Positions 1-9,482 of a DNA stretch of 64,000 nucleotides are shown piece by piece (positions within the stretch are counted from its first letter, which is position 1; every line of letters starts with the position of its first letter). Origin of the DNA: Candidatus Lutacidiplasma silvani (GTDB lineage: Archaea; Thermoplasmatota; Thermoplasmata; Lutacidiplasmatales; UBA184); assembly GCA_022750295.1 (NCBI GenBank), contig JAKIVZ010000008.1, positions 27,113 through 91,112 of the forward strand, in the 5' to 3' direction. The notes beneath the pieces are model-generated. The model searched no databases. It was given only the letters and a program-made list of their open reading frames with translations, and was not told where the DNA came from. A program made the position numbers and the translations under genes.

Positions 1-382
1 GGGCGTCCGCTTCGGGCGCGGTCACCTCGTCTAGACCGATCACGAGGTCGGCCGACGGCGCGTTCGCCTCGGAAAGGAGCGTGCCGACGAGGGTTCCCGG
101 CGGGTACTCGACGTCGATGTGGACGTGGTGGGCGGCGCCGAATGCGCCGAACACCGCCGCGTCGGCCGCCGCCGACTGGTTGGTCCCGGTGAAGAGGCTC
201 TCGTACGTGTAGACGACCAGCGTCGGTTCGCCGGACCCGAGCGCGCCGGTCTCGTACGCGACCACGCCGTACCCGGCGATGGCCACGACCACGGCGAGGG
301 CGACCGCGACGACCACGCGGCCTCCCGTCCCGGGCAATCGACGACGCGGCGAGACGGCAGCGACGGGTTCAGCTGGGTCCAT
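1..382 (-). CDS. thiB: thiamine-binding protein of a thiamine ABC importer (3' end outside window)
   Basis: This is a partial gene of 127 visible codons, absent from the ORF track because it runs off the window edge. The ATG at 382 follows a GGAGG Shine-Dalgarno and a TPP riboswitch. The translation has a positively charged N-terminus, a hydrophobic anchor at about residues 22-42, then LVVYTYESL at about 55 and SADLVIGLDE near 112. These two segments resemble the first strand and the 'ADVVLGLD' segment of TbpA/ThiB thiamine-binding proteins. The protein should be anchored outside the membrane and deliver thiamine to a permease encoded to the left of the window. Riboswitch control supports the substrate assignment independently. 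Confidence 0.85.
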   Translation of the reverse strand, partial: MDPAEPVAAVSPRRRLPGTGGRVVVAVALAVVVAIAGYGVVAYETGALGSGEPTLVVYTYESLFTGTNQSAAADAAVFGAFGAAHHVHIDVEYPPGTLVGTLLSEANAPSADLVIGLDEVTAPEADA

Positions 383-385
383 GAC

Positions 386-403
386 CTCCGGATCCTGCCG
401 GAG
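386..403 (-). promoter_or_regulatory. ribosome-binding-site sequestering hairpin (expression platform)
   Basis: On the minus strand CTCCGG and CCGGAG form a perfect 6-bp stem around a 6-base loop. The 3' arm contains the GGAGG Shine-Dalgarno, three bases before the ATG at 382. A nearby TCCATAGC (413-406) is complementary to GCTATGGA (502-495) inside the aptamer, which offers a competing 8-bp helix. The arrangement suggests translational control. The pairing is visible; the switching mechanism is inferred. Confidence 0.6.
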
Positions 404-422
404 TCGCTATGGAGCCCACCAT

Positions 423-512
423 CGCTTTCCCTGCGCGGGCATTGCCCCGATCAGGTTCATGGGGTCGACGGGCGGGGCCCGTCCTCTCAGCCGTTCCATA
501 GCTCCCCCAGCG
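423..512 (-). promoter_or_regulatory. TPP riboswitch (THI element) upstream of thiB
   Basis: The minus strand carries the conserved TPP aptamer blocks in order: GGGGGAGC, CTGAGAGGACGGG, ACCCCATGAACCTGATC, then GGGGCAATGCCCGCGCAGGGA. A short P1 stem is formed by CGCT/AGCG at the two ends. A weak TATA-like element (TCTTAGCC, about 531-538) would place the transcription start at the aptamer's 5' edge. The element sits about 40 bases before thiB, so it should reduce importer expression when thiamine pyrophosphate is plentiful. Confidence 0.93.
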
Positions 513-575
513 GCGGGAGGACCGGACCGAGGGCTAAGAGCGTGACGCCCCCCCGAGGCAGCGCCTTCGACGCGC

Positions 576-582
576 TTTATAT
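576..582 (+). promoter_or_regulatory. TATA box of the surface-protein gene
   Basis: TTTATAT lies about 35 bases before the GTG at 614, giving an expected transcription start near 604-606. It supports the downstream start over the ORF-track start at 119, because codons between 119 and 600 run antisense to thiB and its riboswitch. Confidence 0.6.
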
Positions 583-613
583 CGGGACGCAATTCCGGCG
601 TCGAGGCGACGTC

Positions 614-3337
614 GTGCGGGGGTCGACGGACCACGGTCGAACTCGCGGCGGCCTGGCTGTCGCGGCCCTTGTGCTTGTCGTCGTCCTGGTCACCAGCGCC
701 CCGTCGCTTCGCGCCGGGGGCGCGGGAAATTCGGGGATTCCCCACGCGCCGCCCCACCTTCCCGGGATTGTCCCGCCGCACGCTTCCGCCGCGACGACGG
801 CGCCGGAGAGCTCCAGCATCGTGTCCACCGCACTGTCGTTGACGAACGGATCCCTCGCCTCGGGGACCCCACCGTGGTCCGCGGGCGGTCTCACGTCCGC
901 AACGTACGACCCGCTGAACGGGCTGGACTACCTCGCCGCCGGCGAGTTGTTCGTCCGAAACCCGGTGAGCGGCGTCGTTTCGCGCCTGTGGGACCAGCCG
1001 TACCTCAACTCCGTCGTCTTCGACGCCGCCCGGGGGTCGCTCTATGCGACGTCGTACTCGGCGGCCGCACTCCTCGGGCTCTCCCCCACGACGGGGGCGA
1101 TTCTGGCGAACGTGAGCCTTCCCCACCTTCCGGTCTACCAGCCAGCCGACCTCGCGCTCGATCCCGTCAATGGAAACCTCTACGTTCTTTGGTCGAACGA
1201 CTCCGGGGCCGGACTCCTCGTCGTCGACCCCGCGTCCGAACGGATTCTCGCGACGATCCCGCTCGAGTCCGGTCCGTATCTTGGTCCGACGACGGTCGCG
1301 TTCGACCCGATCCAAGACGAGGTCCTGGTCGGATTCGACGTCCCATCGCAGCTCACGGTCGTCGACCCCTCGACGGGACGGATCGCCGCCAACGTCAGCC
1401 TCGCCGGGCCGGTCGAGCAGATCGCGCTCGACAACGCCTCCGGTTCGATCTATGTCGCGGAGAGCACTCCGGGGGCCGAGGTCCAGGAGGTCGGCCCGAC
1501 GAACCTGACCGTCTTCGGCTCCACCATCCTCGACTCCGGGAACGTGATCCCGTACGCCATCACTTACGTGCCGGCGAGCGCGTCGCTGTACGTGGCGGGC
1601 GTCGTCGGTCCCGGGTTCAACGATGGCCTCGGCACACTGGTCGGCGCAAACAATCTGACCGAGTACGCCTCGGGCGGACTCGGGGTCGACCCGGACTATG
1701 CGTTCCTCGAGCCGGCGTCGGGGCGACTGCTGGTGGGCTACCTCCAGCTCCTCAACCTCACGGTCGTGTCGGCGAGCACCGCGGCCCCGCTTTCATCGGC
1801 GGTCCTGGGCGTCTGGCCGGACGCGGAGGCGATCGACCCGAGCTCCGGCCTCGACTATGTCGCCCTCGCCGGGGTCGACGAGGTCGACGTTGTCAACGTA
1901 ACCACTCAAACCGTCGTCTCCCACTTTCCGACGGGCGTCGTCCCCGACGGGGTCGCCTTCGCCCCCTCCAGTGGCGATGTCTACGTGGCGAACGAGTACT
2001 CGGCGAACGTCACGGTCTACTCGCCGCAGAGCGGCCTCTCGGTGGCGAGCCTCCCGGTGCCGCAAGGGAGCAGCGGAGGGATCGTGGACCCGGCGAACGG
2101 CGACCTGTACGCCCTCGACTCCATCGGGGGCGTGAGCGTCTACAACACCGGAGACGACAGCTACGTTGGACAGATCCCCACCGGCTCCGACTCGTTTCCA
2201 GTCGGACTCACCTTGAACGCCAACGGTTCGCTGCTCTACGTCGTCAATGAGGACGGCGGCGCCGGCGAAGGGAACGTGACGGTGATCTCGACCGTGACCA
2301 ACGAACCGGTCCACGCCTTCCCGACCGGCTCCATCCCGACCGCCCTCACGTTTGACGCCGCCACCGGGCAATTGTTCGTCGTGAACTACAACTACGCCCA
2401 CCCGAACGTGACGGTCCTCGACGGGGCCACGGGGGCGGTGGACGCCACCTTCGCGCTTCCCGGGGTTTCGTACCCCAGCGGCGCCTGCATCGCCCCCGAC
2501 GGGTCGTTGTGGGTCACCGAGGGGACGTCGGACGTCGTGCTCGTGCTCAACGCCTCGACCGGGGCGGACCTCGGCACCCGACCGGTGGGGCTCTTTCCCA
2601 TCGCACCGGTGACGGACCCCGTCACGGGAACCGTGGAGGTCGCCGACCAGTACTCGAGTGCGGTGTCGACGCTCGGGCCCCCGACCGTCGGCCGGCCAAC
2701 GGGCACCATCGTCTTCCAAGAGACCGGCCTCCCCACCGGTACGCGTTGGTCCGTCGGGCTGAACGGCTCTCCGTTCCAGAACACGACCTCGACGAACCTC
2801 ACCCTCGGGATCGCGGGGCCCGGGGCGTACCCCTACGACCTCGGGGATGTTCCCGGATTCGCGGCGCTGCCCGAGCGGGGCAACGTGACGGTCGTGAACG
2901 TCACCGACACGGTGGTCATCGCGTTCGCGCCGTTCGGGTACCGGGTGGCGTTCGACATCACCGGGGCACCCGCCAACACGACCGTGTCGCTCTCCCTGGT
3001 TCCCGGGGGTCCAACGTGGTATGCGGAGGGACGCTCCGGGGCGACGTTCGACGACGTGCCGAACGGGAGCTTTGGGTGGATCGCCATCGCTCCCGCGGGC
3101 TACCAAGCGAACCCGACGGCGGGCGCCGGGGACGTCGCCGGGGCTCCGGTGGCGATCGACATCAACCTCAACCTCGTGGCCAGCTCGAGTCCCTCGTCCA
3201 CCGGAATCTCGCCGTCCGATTTCTACGCCGTGGCCGGCATCGCCGGGGCGGCGATCGTCGCCGCAGTCGTCATCGCGGTCCTCTTCCGGCCGGTACGGCC
3301 CGGTCGCCCGCCCTCCCCGCCTACGTCTCCCCCGTAG
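614..3337 (+). CDS. large membrane-anchored beta-propeller surface protein
   Basis: 907 residues from the GTG at 614, chosen by the TATA box and because a signal-like hydrophobic segment (about residues 13-32) follows directly. Residues about 80-690 contain repeating strands such as [17 protein letters not shown] and GSLYVVN, typical of YVTN/NHL-type propellers. From about 694 a [19 protein letters not shown] segment resembles the C-terminal repeats of thermopsin-type exported proteins of Thermoplasmata. A final membrane helix (about 870-892) and a proline-rich cytoplasmic tail anchor it. Many N-x-S/T sequons suggest N-glycosylation. It is probably a cell-surface structural or binding protein; the ligand cannot be told. 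It stands alone as a transcription unit. Confidence 0.85.
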   Translation: MRGSTDHGRTRGGLAVAALVLVVVLVTSAPSLRAGGAGNSGIPHAPPHLPGIVPPHASAATTAPESSSIVSTALSLTNGSLASGTPPWSAGGLTSATYDPLNGLDYLAAGELFVRNPVSGVVSRLWDQPYLNSVVFDAARGSLYATSYSAAALLGLSPTTGAILANVSLPHLPVYQPADLALDPVNGNLYVLWSNDSGAGLLVVDPASERILATIPLESGPYLGPTTVAFDPIQDEVLVGFDVPSQLTVVDPSTGRIAANVSLAGPVEQIALDNASGSIYVAESTPGAEVQEVGPTNLTVFGSTILDSGNVIPYAITYVPASASLYVAGVVGPGFNDGLGTLVGANNLTEYASGGLGVDPDYAFLEPASGRLLVGYLQLLNLTVVSASTAAPLSSAVLGVWPDAEAIDPSSGLDYVALAGVDEVDVVNVTTQTVVSHFPTGVVPDGVAFAPSSGDVYVANEYSANVTVYSPQSGLSVASLPVPQGSSGGIVDPANGDLYALDSIGGVSVYNTGDDSYVGQIPTGSDSFPVGLTLNANGSLLYVVNEDGGAGEGNVTVISTVTNEPVHAFPTGSIPTALTFDAATGQLFVVNYNYAHPNVTVLDGATGAVDATFALPGVSYPSGACIAPDGSLWVTEGTSDVVLVLNASTGADLGTRPVGLFPIAPVTDPVTGTVEVADQYSSAVSTLGPPTVGRPTGTIVFQETGLPTGTRWSVGLNGSPFQNTTSTNLTLGIAGPGAYPYDLGDVPGFAALPERGNVTVVNVTDTVVIAFAPFGYRVAFDITGAPANTTVSLSLVPGGPTWYAEGRSGATFDDVPNGSFGWIAIAPAGYQANPTAGAGDVAGAPVAIDINLNLVASSSPSSTGISPSDFYAVAGIAGAAIVAAVVIAVLFRPVRPGRPPSPPTSPP

Positions 3338-3423
3338 ACCCGCGCCGCGAAGACGGCGGCCCGACGGCGGTTCGTCGCCGGCGGGGCGCGGCCTTAAAGC
3401 GGCCTCGCGCCGTCCGGACGGCG

Positions 3424-4359
3424 ATGCGGGACCCCATCGAGAACCTGCGGTTCGGCACGGAACTCGTCAAGCGAGGGTTCGCCCGGATGCAGCAGGGCGG
3501 CGTCATCATGGACGTCACCACCGCGGACCAGGCGTCGATCGCCGAGGAAGCCGGGGCGGTCGCCGTGATGGCCCTCGAGCGAGTCCCCGCCGATATCCGG
3601 GCGATGGGCGGCGTCGCGCGGATGGCCGACCCGGCGAAGATCCGGGAGATCACCGAACGGGTCTCGATCCCGGTCATGGCGAAGTGCCGGATCGGCCACT
3701 TCGCCGAGGCGCGGGTCCTGGAAGCGCTCGGCGTCGACATGGTCGACGAATCCGAGGTCTTGACCCCGGCCGACCCCTTTCACCACGTCGCGAAAAAGCA
3801 GTTCACGGTTCCGTTCGTTTGCGGGGCCCGCACCCTCGGCGAGGCGCTCCGCCGGATCGACGAGGGCGCGGCGATGATCCGGTCGAAAGGTGAACCCGGG
3901 ACCGGCAACGTCGTCGAGGCGGTCCGCCATATCCGGCAGATCAACGACGAGGTGGCGTTCGTGAAAAAGGCCTCGAAGCCCCAGCTCGTCGAGTTCGCCA
4001 AGACCGAGCGGGTTCCCGGGGCGCTCGTCCGCGAGGTGAAGGACCTCGGCCGGTTGCCGGTCGTGAACTTCGCCGCCGGGGGGATCGCGACCCCGGCCGA
4101 CGCGGCGCTCTGCCGTCTCCTCGGAGTCGACGGCGTGTTCGTCGGCAGTGGGATCTTCAAGGCCGAACATCCCCTGAAGACGGCCCGGGCCATCGTCGAG
4201 GCGTCAACGCACCCGGAGGATGCCGCCCTCCTCGCCCGCGTGAGCGCGGGACTCGGCGAGCCGATGCGGGGTCTCGACGTCACGCAACTCGCGAACCACG
4301 AGCTTCTGCAGCACCGGGAGTCGGCCCCCGCGAGCCGACGCACGGAGTCGACCGCGTGA
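3424..4359 (+). CDS. pdxS: pyridoxal 5'-phosphate synthase subunit PdxS
   Basis: 311 residues, close to the usual PdxS length. PdxS makes PLP from ribose 5-phosphate, glyceraldehyde 3-phosphate and ammonia supplied by the glutaminase PdxT. The sequence shows [33 protein letters not shown] with the substrate-binding lysine near residue 86, [17 protein letters not shown], and the phosphate-binding [26 protein letters not shown] segment. The ATG is leaderless behind CTTAAA at 3393-3398. No pdxT is seen in this window, so the glutaminase partner must be encoded elsewhere. Confidence 0.97.
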   Translation: MRDPIENLRFGTELVKRGFARMQQGGVIMDVTTADQASIAEEAGAVAVMALERVPADIRAMGGVARMADPAKIREITERVSIPVMAKCRIGHFAEARVLEALGVDMVDESEVLTPADPFHHVAKKQFTVPFVCGARTLGEALRRIDEGAAMIRSKGEPGTGNVVEAVRHIRQINDEVAFVKKASKPQLVEFAKTERVPGALVREVKDLGRLPVVNFAAGGIATPADAALCRLLGVDGVFVGSGIFKAEHPLKTARAIVEASTHPEDAALLARVSAGLGEPMRGLDVTQLANHELLQHRESAPASRRTESTA

Positions 4360-4396
4360 GCGGCGGGCGCCCCGATTGTGGGCGCCGGTAGGTCCC

Positions 4397-5530
4397 GTGC
4401 GGATCGTCCAGGTTACGCCGTACTACGCGCCGCACGCCGGCGGCGTCGAATCGCACGTTCGGGTCATCTCCGGCGAACTCGCCCGGCGGGGGCACGACGT
4501 CACGGTCGTCACCTCCCGCTACGACCGCACCCTCCCCGAGCGTGAGACCCTCGACGGAGTACGAGTTGTCCGCGCCCGGACCCGCGGTGTCGTCTTCCAG
4601 ACTCCGTTGGACACCGGCGTCGGAGCGGCCCTCCGAGCGACCGAGGCGGACGTGGTCCACCTGCACTATCCTCCGCCGCTCACCTCGTTCTTCGCGACCC
4701 GGGCGCTCGCCCGGCGCTCCCCCCCGGCGTGCCTCACCTACCACTGCGACTTGTACCTGGGGGGGGTCGGCGGCCGCGTCGCCACCGCACTGTACGAGCG
4801 AGTCCTGCTTCCCCAGAGCCTCGACCGAGTGCGGCGGATCGTCGTCCACACGAAAAGCTACGGGCTGACCTCGCGCCCGCTGCGGGGGCGGGAGTTGACC
4901 GTCATTCCGTCGGCCGTCGACCTCGCCCGGTTCCGGCCGGACATCGACGGGTCGGCGGTCCGGGCCCGACTCGGTCTCGACGGGTCCCGCGTGATGGCGT
5001 TCACCGGTCGGCTCGTCCCGCACAAGGGGGTCGACGTGATCGTCCGCTCGCTCCCCGAGCTCCCGAAGGACGTCCAACTCCTCGTGGTCGGGCGCGGCCC
5101 CCGGCTTCCCGAGCTGCACGCGCTCGCCCGGCGGCTGGGCGTCGACGAGCGGATCCGGTTCTGCCCGGACGTCTCCGATGCCGACCTCCCAGCGTACTTG
5201 CGGGCGGCCGACATCTTCGTCTTTCCGTCCCAGAACCGGCTCGAGGGGTTCGGCCTCGTGATCGCCGAGGCGATGGCCGCCGGCCTCCCGGTGGTCATCG
5301 CGGACATGCCGGGGGTCCGCGAGGTGATCGAACCCGGGAAGCAGGGACTCCTCGTCGAGCCGATGATCCAGCACGACCTCGTGGAGAAGTTGACGACTCT
5401 GCTGGACGACCCGAACCTGCGGCATTCGATGGGGGTTGCCGGACGGGCGCGGGCCGAGGAGCGATACAGCCTGACGACGGTCGTCGACGAACTTACGCGC
5501 GTGTACCGATCCCTGACCGGAGCTGGTTGA
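4397..5530 (+). CDS. GT4-family glycosyltransferase
   Basis: 377 residues. The GTG at 4397 gives VRIVQVTPYYAPHAGGVE, the classical GT-B start; the ORF-track TTG at 4376 adds only seven unlikely residues. The C-terminal Rossmann domain begins near FTGRLVPHKGVDV and has the EGFGLVIAE glutamate pair (EX7E) that binds the sugar nucleotide near residue 281. It likely transfers a hexose to a lipid or glycan, perhaps in the N-glycosylation suggested by sequon-rich surface proteins; acceptor and donor are not predictable. Its 3' end overlaps the convergent pyrF by 38 bases. Confidence 0.88.
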   Translation: MRIVQVTPYYAPHAGGVESHVRVISGELARRGHDVTVVTSRYDRTLPERETLDGVRVVRARTRGVVFQTPLDTGVGAALRATEADVVHLHYPPPLTSFFATRALARRSPPACLTYHCDLYLGGVGGRVATALYERVLLPQSLDRVRRIVVHTKSYGLTSRPLRGRELTVIPSAVDLARFRPDIDGSAVRARLGLDGSRVMAFTGRLVPHKGVDVIVRSLPELPKDVQLLVVGRGPRLPELHALARRLGVDERIRFCPDVSDADLPAYLRAADIFVFPSQNRLEGFGLVIAEAMAAGLPVVIADMPGVREVIEPGKQGLLVEPMIQHDLVEKLTTLLDDPNLRHSMGVAGRARAEERYSLTTVVDELTRVYRSLTGAG

Positions 5531-6338
5531 TCTGGTCCATCAGCCGCTTCGCCTCGGCGCCGGCCGTCTTCTTCCAGTCCTTGCCGCTCGAGGCGTAGAG
5601 GATCCCCCGTGACGAGTTGATCAGGAGGCCGCGGCCGTGGCCGTCGACTCCCTCCCGGACCGTCGCGGAAAGCTGGCCCCCCTGGGCCCCGACCCCGGGC
5701 ACGAGGATCGGGACCTCGTTGCCCAACTGGGCCCGGGCCGCCCGGATGGCATCGATGTACGTGGCGCCCACCACGGCGCCCGCGTTCCCGTGGAGGGCGG
5801 AGAGCCGCGCGACCTCGCCGACGACGGCCAGCCACAGCGGTCCCCGCGGTGTCGGGATCTCCTGGAAATCGGGGGCCCCGTTGTTCGACGAGTGGGCGAC
5901 GATGAGGACCCCTTTCGAGGGGTCCTCGCTGAACGGTTCGATCGTTTCCCAGCCGAGCCAAGGGGTCACGGTGACCGCGTCGAACCCGAACTGTCCGAAC
6001 ACGCCGTCGCGGATCAGTCGCATCGTGTTCGGGATGTCGTTCGCTTTCATGTCGAGGATCCGCAGGTGGTGCGGACCGATCTTGCGGACCAGCCGCTCAA
6101 GCTGCACGACCCCGGGCGGGCCGAAGGCGAGGTAGGCGCCGAGCTGCATCTTGTACGCCGCCGCGTACGGCCGCGTCGCCGCGATCACTCCATCGAGGAA
6201 CGTGGGCAGCCGCCGGGCGGCCGGCAGCCGTTTCAGGGGAGCGGGGAACAGCGCCGGGTCCGGGTCGAGCCCCACGCACAGGAGCGAATTGCGGGCCCGC
6301 AGGATTCGGTCGACCCGGGCCTGGAACCGCTCGGGCAC
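5493..6338 (-). CDS. pyrF: orotidine 5'-phosphate decarboxylase (subfamily 2)
   Basis: 281 residues, matching the longer PyrF class. It catalyses the last step of UMP synthesis. LLCVGLDPDP marks the first strand, DMKANDIPNT near residue 95 carries the catalytic Lys/Asp set, and VPGVGAQGGQ plus LLINSSRGILYA form the phosphate-binding end of the barrel. The start is GTG at 6338, with a TATA-like GGTATTT about 27-34 bases upstream on the minus strand; the upstream part of the ORF is non-coding. It ends inside the glycosyltransferase gene, a convergent overlap. Confidence 0.93.
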   Translation of the reverse strand: MPERFQARVDRILRARNSLLCVGLDPDPALFPAPLKRLPAARRLPTFLDGVIAATRPYAAAYKMQLGAYLAFGPPGVVQLERLVRKIGPHHLRILDMKANDIPNTMRLIRDGVFGQFGFDAVTVTPWLGWETIEPFSEDPSKGVLIVAHSSNNGAPDFQEIPTPRGPLWLAVVGEVARLSALHGNAGAVVGATYIDAIRAARAQLGNEVPILVPGVGAQGGQLSATVREGVDGHGRGLLINSSRGILYASSGKDWKKTAGAEAKRLMDQINQLRSGIGTRA

Positions 6339-6466
6339 GACGAGAACCGGGGGCGCGCGCGGGGAAATACCTTGTGCCACGACGAGTCGGGTCCCGCTCT
6401 CCGTCCAGCCGCGACTGCGGGCTTTTAACCGTCCCTCGCCGTCGTCGGCCCTTCCGGAACCGGACG

Positions 6467-7642
6467 ATGGCGACCCCACCCACCCACGACGCGGACGTTC
6501 CGTCCGAAATCCGGTTGCGGGACCTCCGGGTCACGAGCGCGCCCGTGTCGATCATCGCGCGGGTGGTCACCGCGCAGCGACGCGAGGTGACCCGAAAATC
6601 GGACGGCGGGCGGCGGCCGGTGCTCTCCGGGCTCCTCTCGGATGGCACGGCCTCGGTCCGGTTCACCTGGTGGGACCCGCCGAGCGACCCGGTTGAGCCG
6701 GGCGAGATCCTCCGGGCCGTCAACGTTCAAGTCCGGGAATGGCAGGGCCGGCTCGAGCTCACGTTCAACTGGAAAAGCCGGGTCGCCCCCGCCGGCGAAG
6801 CGGAACTTCCGAAGGTCGCGCTCGAGGAGGTCCCTGTCCGCAAGCTCTCCGACCTCCGATCCGGGGACGAGGGTCTTCGAGTGATCGGCCGGATCGTCCG
6901 GGTCGCACCGAAGACGGTCAGCGTCGGCGAGGATCGACGACTCCTCCACGAGGGGGTGGTGGCCGACGGGAGCGCCGCCGTGGCGTTCACCGCGTGGTCG
7001 GACTTTCGACTGCACCCCGGCGAGGCGGTCGACATTTCCGGCGGCTACGCGCGCGTGTTCCGAGGTCGACCGCAGCTCGTTCTCGACGAGCGCTCGACGG
7101 TGCGACGGGTGCCGGGAGACGGGCTCCCCACGGCGGAGAGCCTCGCGTCCGGGGCGGCGAAGCGGATGGCCGATGTCGAGGCGTCCGGAGGCGGCGAGAT
7201 CCTCGAAGTCCGCGGCGTCGTGGTGGGGCTGCTTCCGCCGAGCGGTCTCGTCCATCGCTGTCCGGACTGCCGCCGCGCCGTCCGCGACGGGGTCTGCCGG
7301 GTTCACGGCAACGTTCCGCCCGAACCCGACCTCCGGACCCGACTCGTCCTGGACGACGGGACCGGGGTCGTCACGGTCAACGCCGGCCGCCCCGAGACCG
7401 AAGAGCTCTGGGGCCGGACCCTGGCCGAATGTCTTCGCGAAGTCGAGGCGACCGCCGACCCCGGCCGCCTCGAGGAACACCTCTTCGCGACCGTGTTTGG
7501 CCGTCGCCTTCGCGTCCGGGGTCGCGGGTCGGCCGACGACTTCGGAGTCACGATCCACCCCGAATCGATCCACGTCGATCCCCTCGACCTCGGGGAGCGC
7601 GCTCGTTCGCTCGGCACCTCGCTCGGAGGGGCTCCCCGATGA
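6467..7642 (+). CDS. rpa1: archaeal replication protein A, single-stranded DNA-binding subunit
   Basis: 391 residues with three OB-fold-like segments (about 20-115, 125-215, 235-385). The third contains a zinc finger, HRCPDCRRAVRDGVCRVHG near residues 263-281, as in euryarchaeal RPA41-type proteins. It binds single-stranded DNA in replication and repair. The start is leaderless behind GCTTTTAACC (6421-6430). The stop overlaps the ATG of the next gene (ATGA), so the two are translationally coupled. Confidence 0.9.
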   Translation: MATPPTHDADVPSEIRLRDLRVTSAPVSIIARVVTAQRREVTRKSDGGRRPVLSGLLSDGTASVRFTWWDPPSDPVEPGEILRAVNVQVREWQGRLELTFNWKSRVAPAGEAELPKVALEEVPVRKLSDLRSGDEGLRVIGRIVRVAPKTVSVGEDRRLLHEGVVADGSAAVAFTAWSDFRLHPGEAVDISGGYARVFRGRPQLVLDERSTVRRVPGDGLPTAESLASGAAKRMADVEASGGGEILEVRGVVVGLLPPSGLVHRCPDCRRAVRDGVCRVHGNVPPEPDLRTRLVLDDGTGVVTVNAGRPETEELWGRTLAECLREVEATADPGRLEEHLFATVFGRRLRVRGRGSADDFGVTIHPESIHVDPLDLGERARSLGTSLGGAPR

Positions 7643-8589
7643 CCGGCCGCGAGCCGGCCTGGCGCGTGCTCGCGCAGGAGCTCGAGGCGTCGCTGGAGGA
7701 AGAGAAGGGCGTCGGGGAGCGGGCGGCCTCGTACCTGCTGAGCCCGCTCGGCGCCCGAATGAACCGCGTCCTGGTTTCGGGAACACTCGGCCCCGCCGAG
7801 CCGGTCGGTCGGGACCCCGAAAATCCGTTCTACCGGTCTCGATTGGTGGACCCGACCGGCACGATCGCGGTGACGGCCGGCGGGTTCCAGCCACGGGCGA
7901 TGGCGACCCTCCGGGAGGTCACCTTGCCGACGCCGGCGATCGTCGTCGGAAAGGTGAACTTATTCCGCGGACGCGACGGGACGGCATACGTCTCGGTGCG
8001 CGCCGAGGCGGTCCGCCCGACGAGCGCAGAGGAGGTCCGGGGCCACCTCGCCGATGCCGTGGACCAGACCGTCGAGAGGATCCGTCTCGTGGAAGCGATC
8101 CGGGGCGAGGTTCCCGGAACGGAGCCTCGCATCGTCGGATACCCGGCGTCCTGGGTCCGATCGGCCCGCGAAGCGCACCGCCGGTACCCCGGAGTCGACC
8201 CGGGAACGTTCCGCGGAGCCCTCCGCAGCGTCGTTCCCGTCGTCGCAGGCTCCGCCCCGCTTCCGATGCCGGCCGCGGGCGCCCTTCCGACCTCCGTCGA
8301 GCCGCCCCGGATCCCGACCCCGTCCCCCTCCGCGAGGATCACCCGATCGGTACCGGCCCCGCCGCCCGGGGCCCCTTCGGCGGGAGAACGGGCGGAGGAG
8401 TCGGCGTTCCTGGACGTGATCGACCAACTCGCCGACCAATCTGCGGACGGCTATGCCGACCTGAAGGAGGTCGTGCGCGCCGCGGCGCGAACCGGCGTGA
8501 CCTCGCAGCGGGCCGAAGAACTCCTCGGCCGCCTCGAGGAGAGCGGCGCGGTCGAGGAGCCGATCGTCGGCAAGCTCCGCCGGGCCTGA
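7639..8589 (+). CDS. RPA-associated protein (COG3390-type)
   Basis: 316 residues overlapping rpa1 by four bases. The N-terminal half has the OB-fold pattern of RPA-associated proteins (RMNRVLVSGTLGP, FYRSRLVDPTGTIAV, PAIVVGKVNLFRGRDG). A low-complexity Pro/Ala/Ser linker at about residues 200-255 precedes a C-terminal winged-helix-like domain (SADGYADLKEVVRAAARTG) reminiscent of RPA32. It likely forms a complex with the product of rpa1. Family and operon position are both consistent with known archaeal rpa-rpap pairs. Confidence 0.88.
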   Translation: MTGREPAWRVLAQELEASLEEEKGVGERAASYLLSPLGARMNRVLVSGTLGPAEPVGRDPENPFYRSRLVDPTGTIAVTAGGFQPRAMATLREVTLPTPAIVVGKVNLFRGRDGTAYVSVRAEAVRPTSAEEVRGHLADAVDQTVERIRLVEAIRGEVPGTEPRIVGYPASWVRSAREAHRRYPGVDPGTFRGALRSVVPVVAGSAPLPMPAAGALPTSVEPPRIPTPSPSARITRSVPAPPPGAPSAGERAEESAFLDVIDQLADQSADGYADLKEVVRAAARTGVTSQRAEELLGRLEESGAVEEPIVGKLRRA

Positions 8590-8781
8590 GCAAGTTCCGA
8601 AGGCCGCTCCGCGCATCCGCGACGTCCGGCGGAGCGCCCTCCCCGCCGCCGACGACGACCCGGTCGTGCCCGTTCGAGCGGCCAAAGGCAATGTTTTCCA
8701 ACCCAATGCGGCGTCGGGCTTCTTATAGCTCCAGCTTCGAGACTCCTGACGCATCGACCCTCTCGGGGTGTCCGGAGCGAA

Positions 8782-9282
8782 ATGGGGATCAAACTGCGCC
8801 GAAAGAGTGTCTACATCGGGACGATCGTGGCAATGCTCGCAATGGTGGGCGGACTGGCGATGGCCACGTTCGTCACCGACCTCACGACCGGCGGACAGAA
8901 CGGCTACAGCGTGACGTCCGCAACGGGTACATCGTACGCCTCCGGGACTCCCACGGTCAATCTGGTCTGGACGACGGCGGCGACGTGCACGGCGAGTGGC
9001 ACCGTCGCTTCCGCGGGTCCGACGCAAGCCGTCTACGTGACCGGCCAGGTCGCGTGTCAGACGGCGACGCCGGACTGGTTCGAGGAGATCTCCTTCCCCG
9101 GAACGGCGCTCCTCGCGAACCCGGTCGACAACTTCGCCGTGACCGTCGCGACCAACGCTCCGATCACGTTCTCGGTGTCGTTGACGACGACCGCCACGCA
9201 CGCGATCACCACGAGCGTGTTCTACGAGGTCGGCGCGTCGGCGACCGCCGACACCTCGGACATCGGGATCACGGGCGACTAG
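8782..9282 (+). CDS. small exported/membrane-anchored protein, unknown function
   Basis: 166 residues. RRKSVYIGTIVAMLAMVGGLAMATF is a short charged stretch followed by a hydrophobic signal or anchor. The rest is Thr/Ser/Ala-rich, beta-strand-like and has two cysteines (TAATCTASG and QVACQTATP) that could pair outside the cell. A TTATAG element at 8723-8728 gives a leader of roughly 30 bases. It is not recognised as a known family; the architecture fits an archaeal extracellular or pilin-like structural protein, which is inference only. Confidence 0.7.
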   Translation: MGIKLRRKSVYIGTIVAMLAMVGGLAMATFVTDLTTGGQNGYSVTSATGTSYASGTPTVNLVWTTAATCTASGTVASAGPTQAVYVTGQVACQTATPDWFEEISFPGTALLANPVDNFAVTVATNAPITFSVSLTTTATHAITTSVFYEVGASATADTSDIGITGD

Positions 9283-9284
9283 GC

Positions 9285-9302
9285 CGTCCGCGCGAGCGGA
9301 CG
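9285..9302 (+). terminator. possible stem-loop directly after the stop codon
   Basis: CGTCCGC-GCGA-GCGGACG is a perfect 7-bp hairpin starting three bases after the stop of the preceding gene and followed by a pyrimidine-rich tract. It could end or stabilise that transcript. Archaeal termination usually relies on T-runs, so the role is uncertain. Confidence 0.3.
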
Positions 9303-9482
9303 CCGCTCCCCCTCGCCAACCCTTTCCCCCGACCGTGGGGCGGATCGTCGGCGGAGATAGGTTTCGTCCGCTCCGATTCCACGGGGCCCGACCCACTCGG
9401 CAGTGCCATGGGTACGTGCGACCCCCGAAGCGGCTCGAGGCGACAGAACCTGGGGCCTGTGCCGTCGGCAGCGAAATCCCGC

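Noticed and set aside
119-613. N-terminal extension of the surface protein in the ORF track
   Set aside because: It runs antisense across thiB and the TPP riboswitch and lies upstream of the TATA box.
4376-4396. TTG start of the glycosyltransferase
   Set aside because: GTG at 4397 gives the conserved VRIVQVTPYYAPH start.
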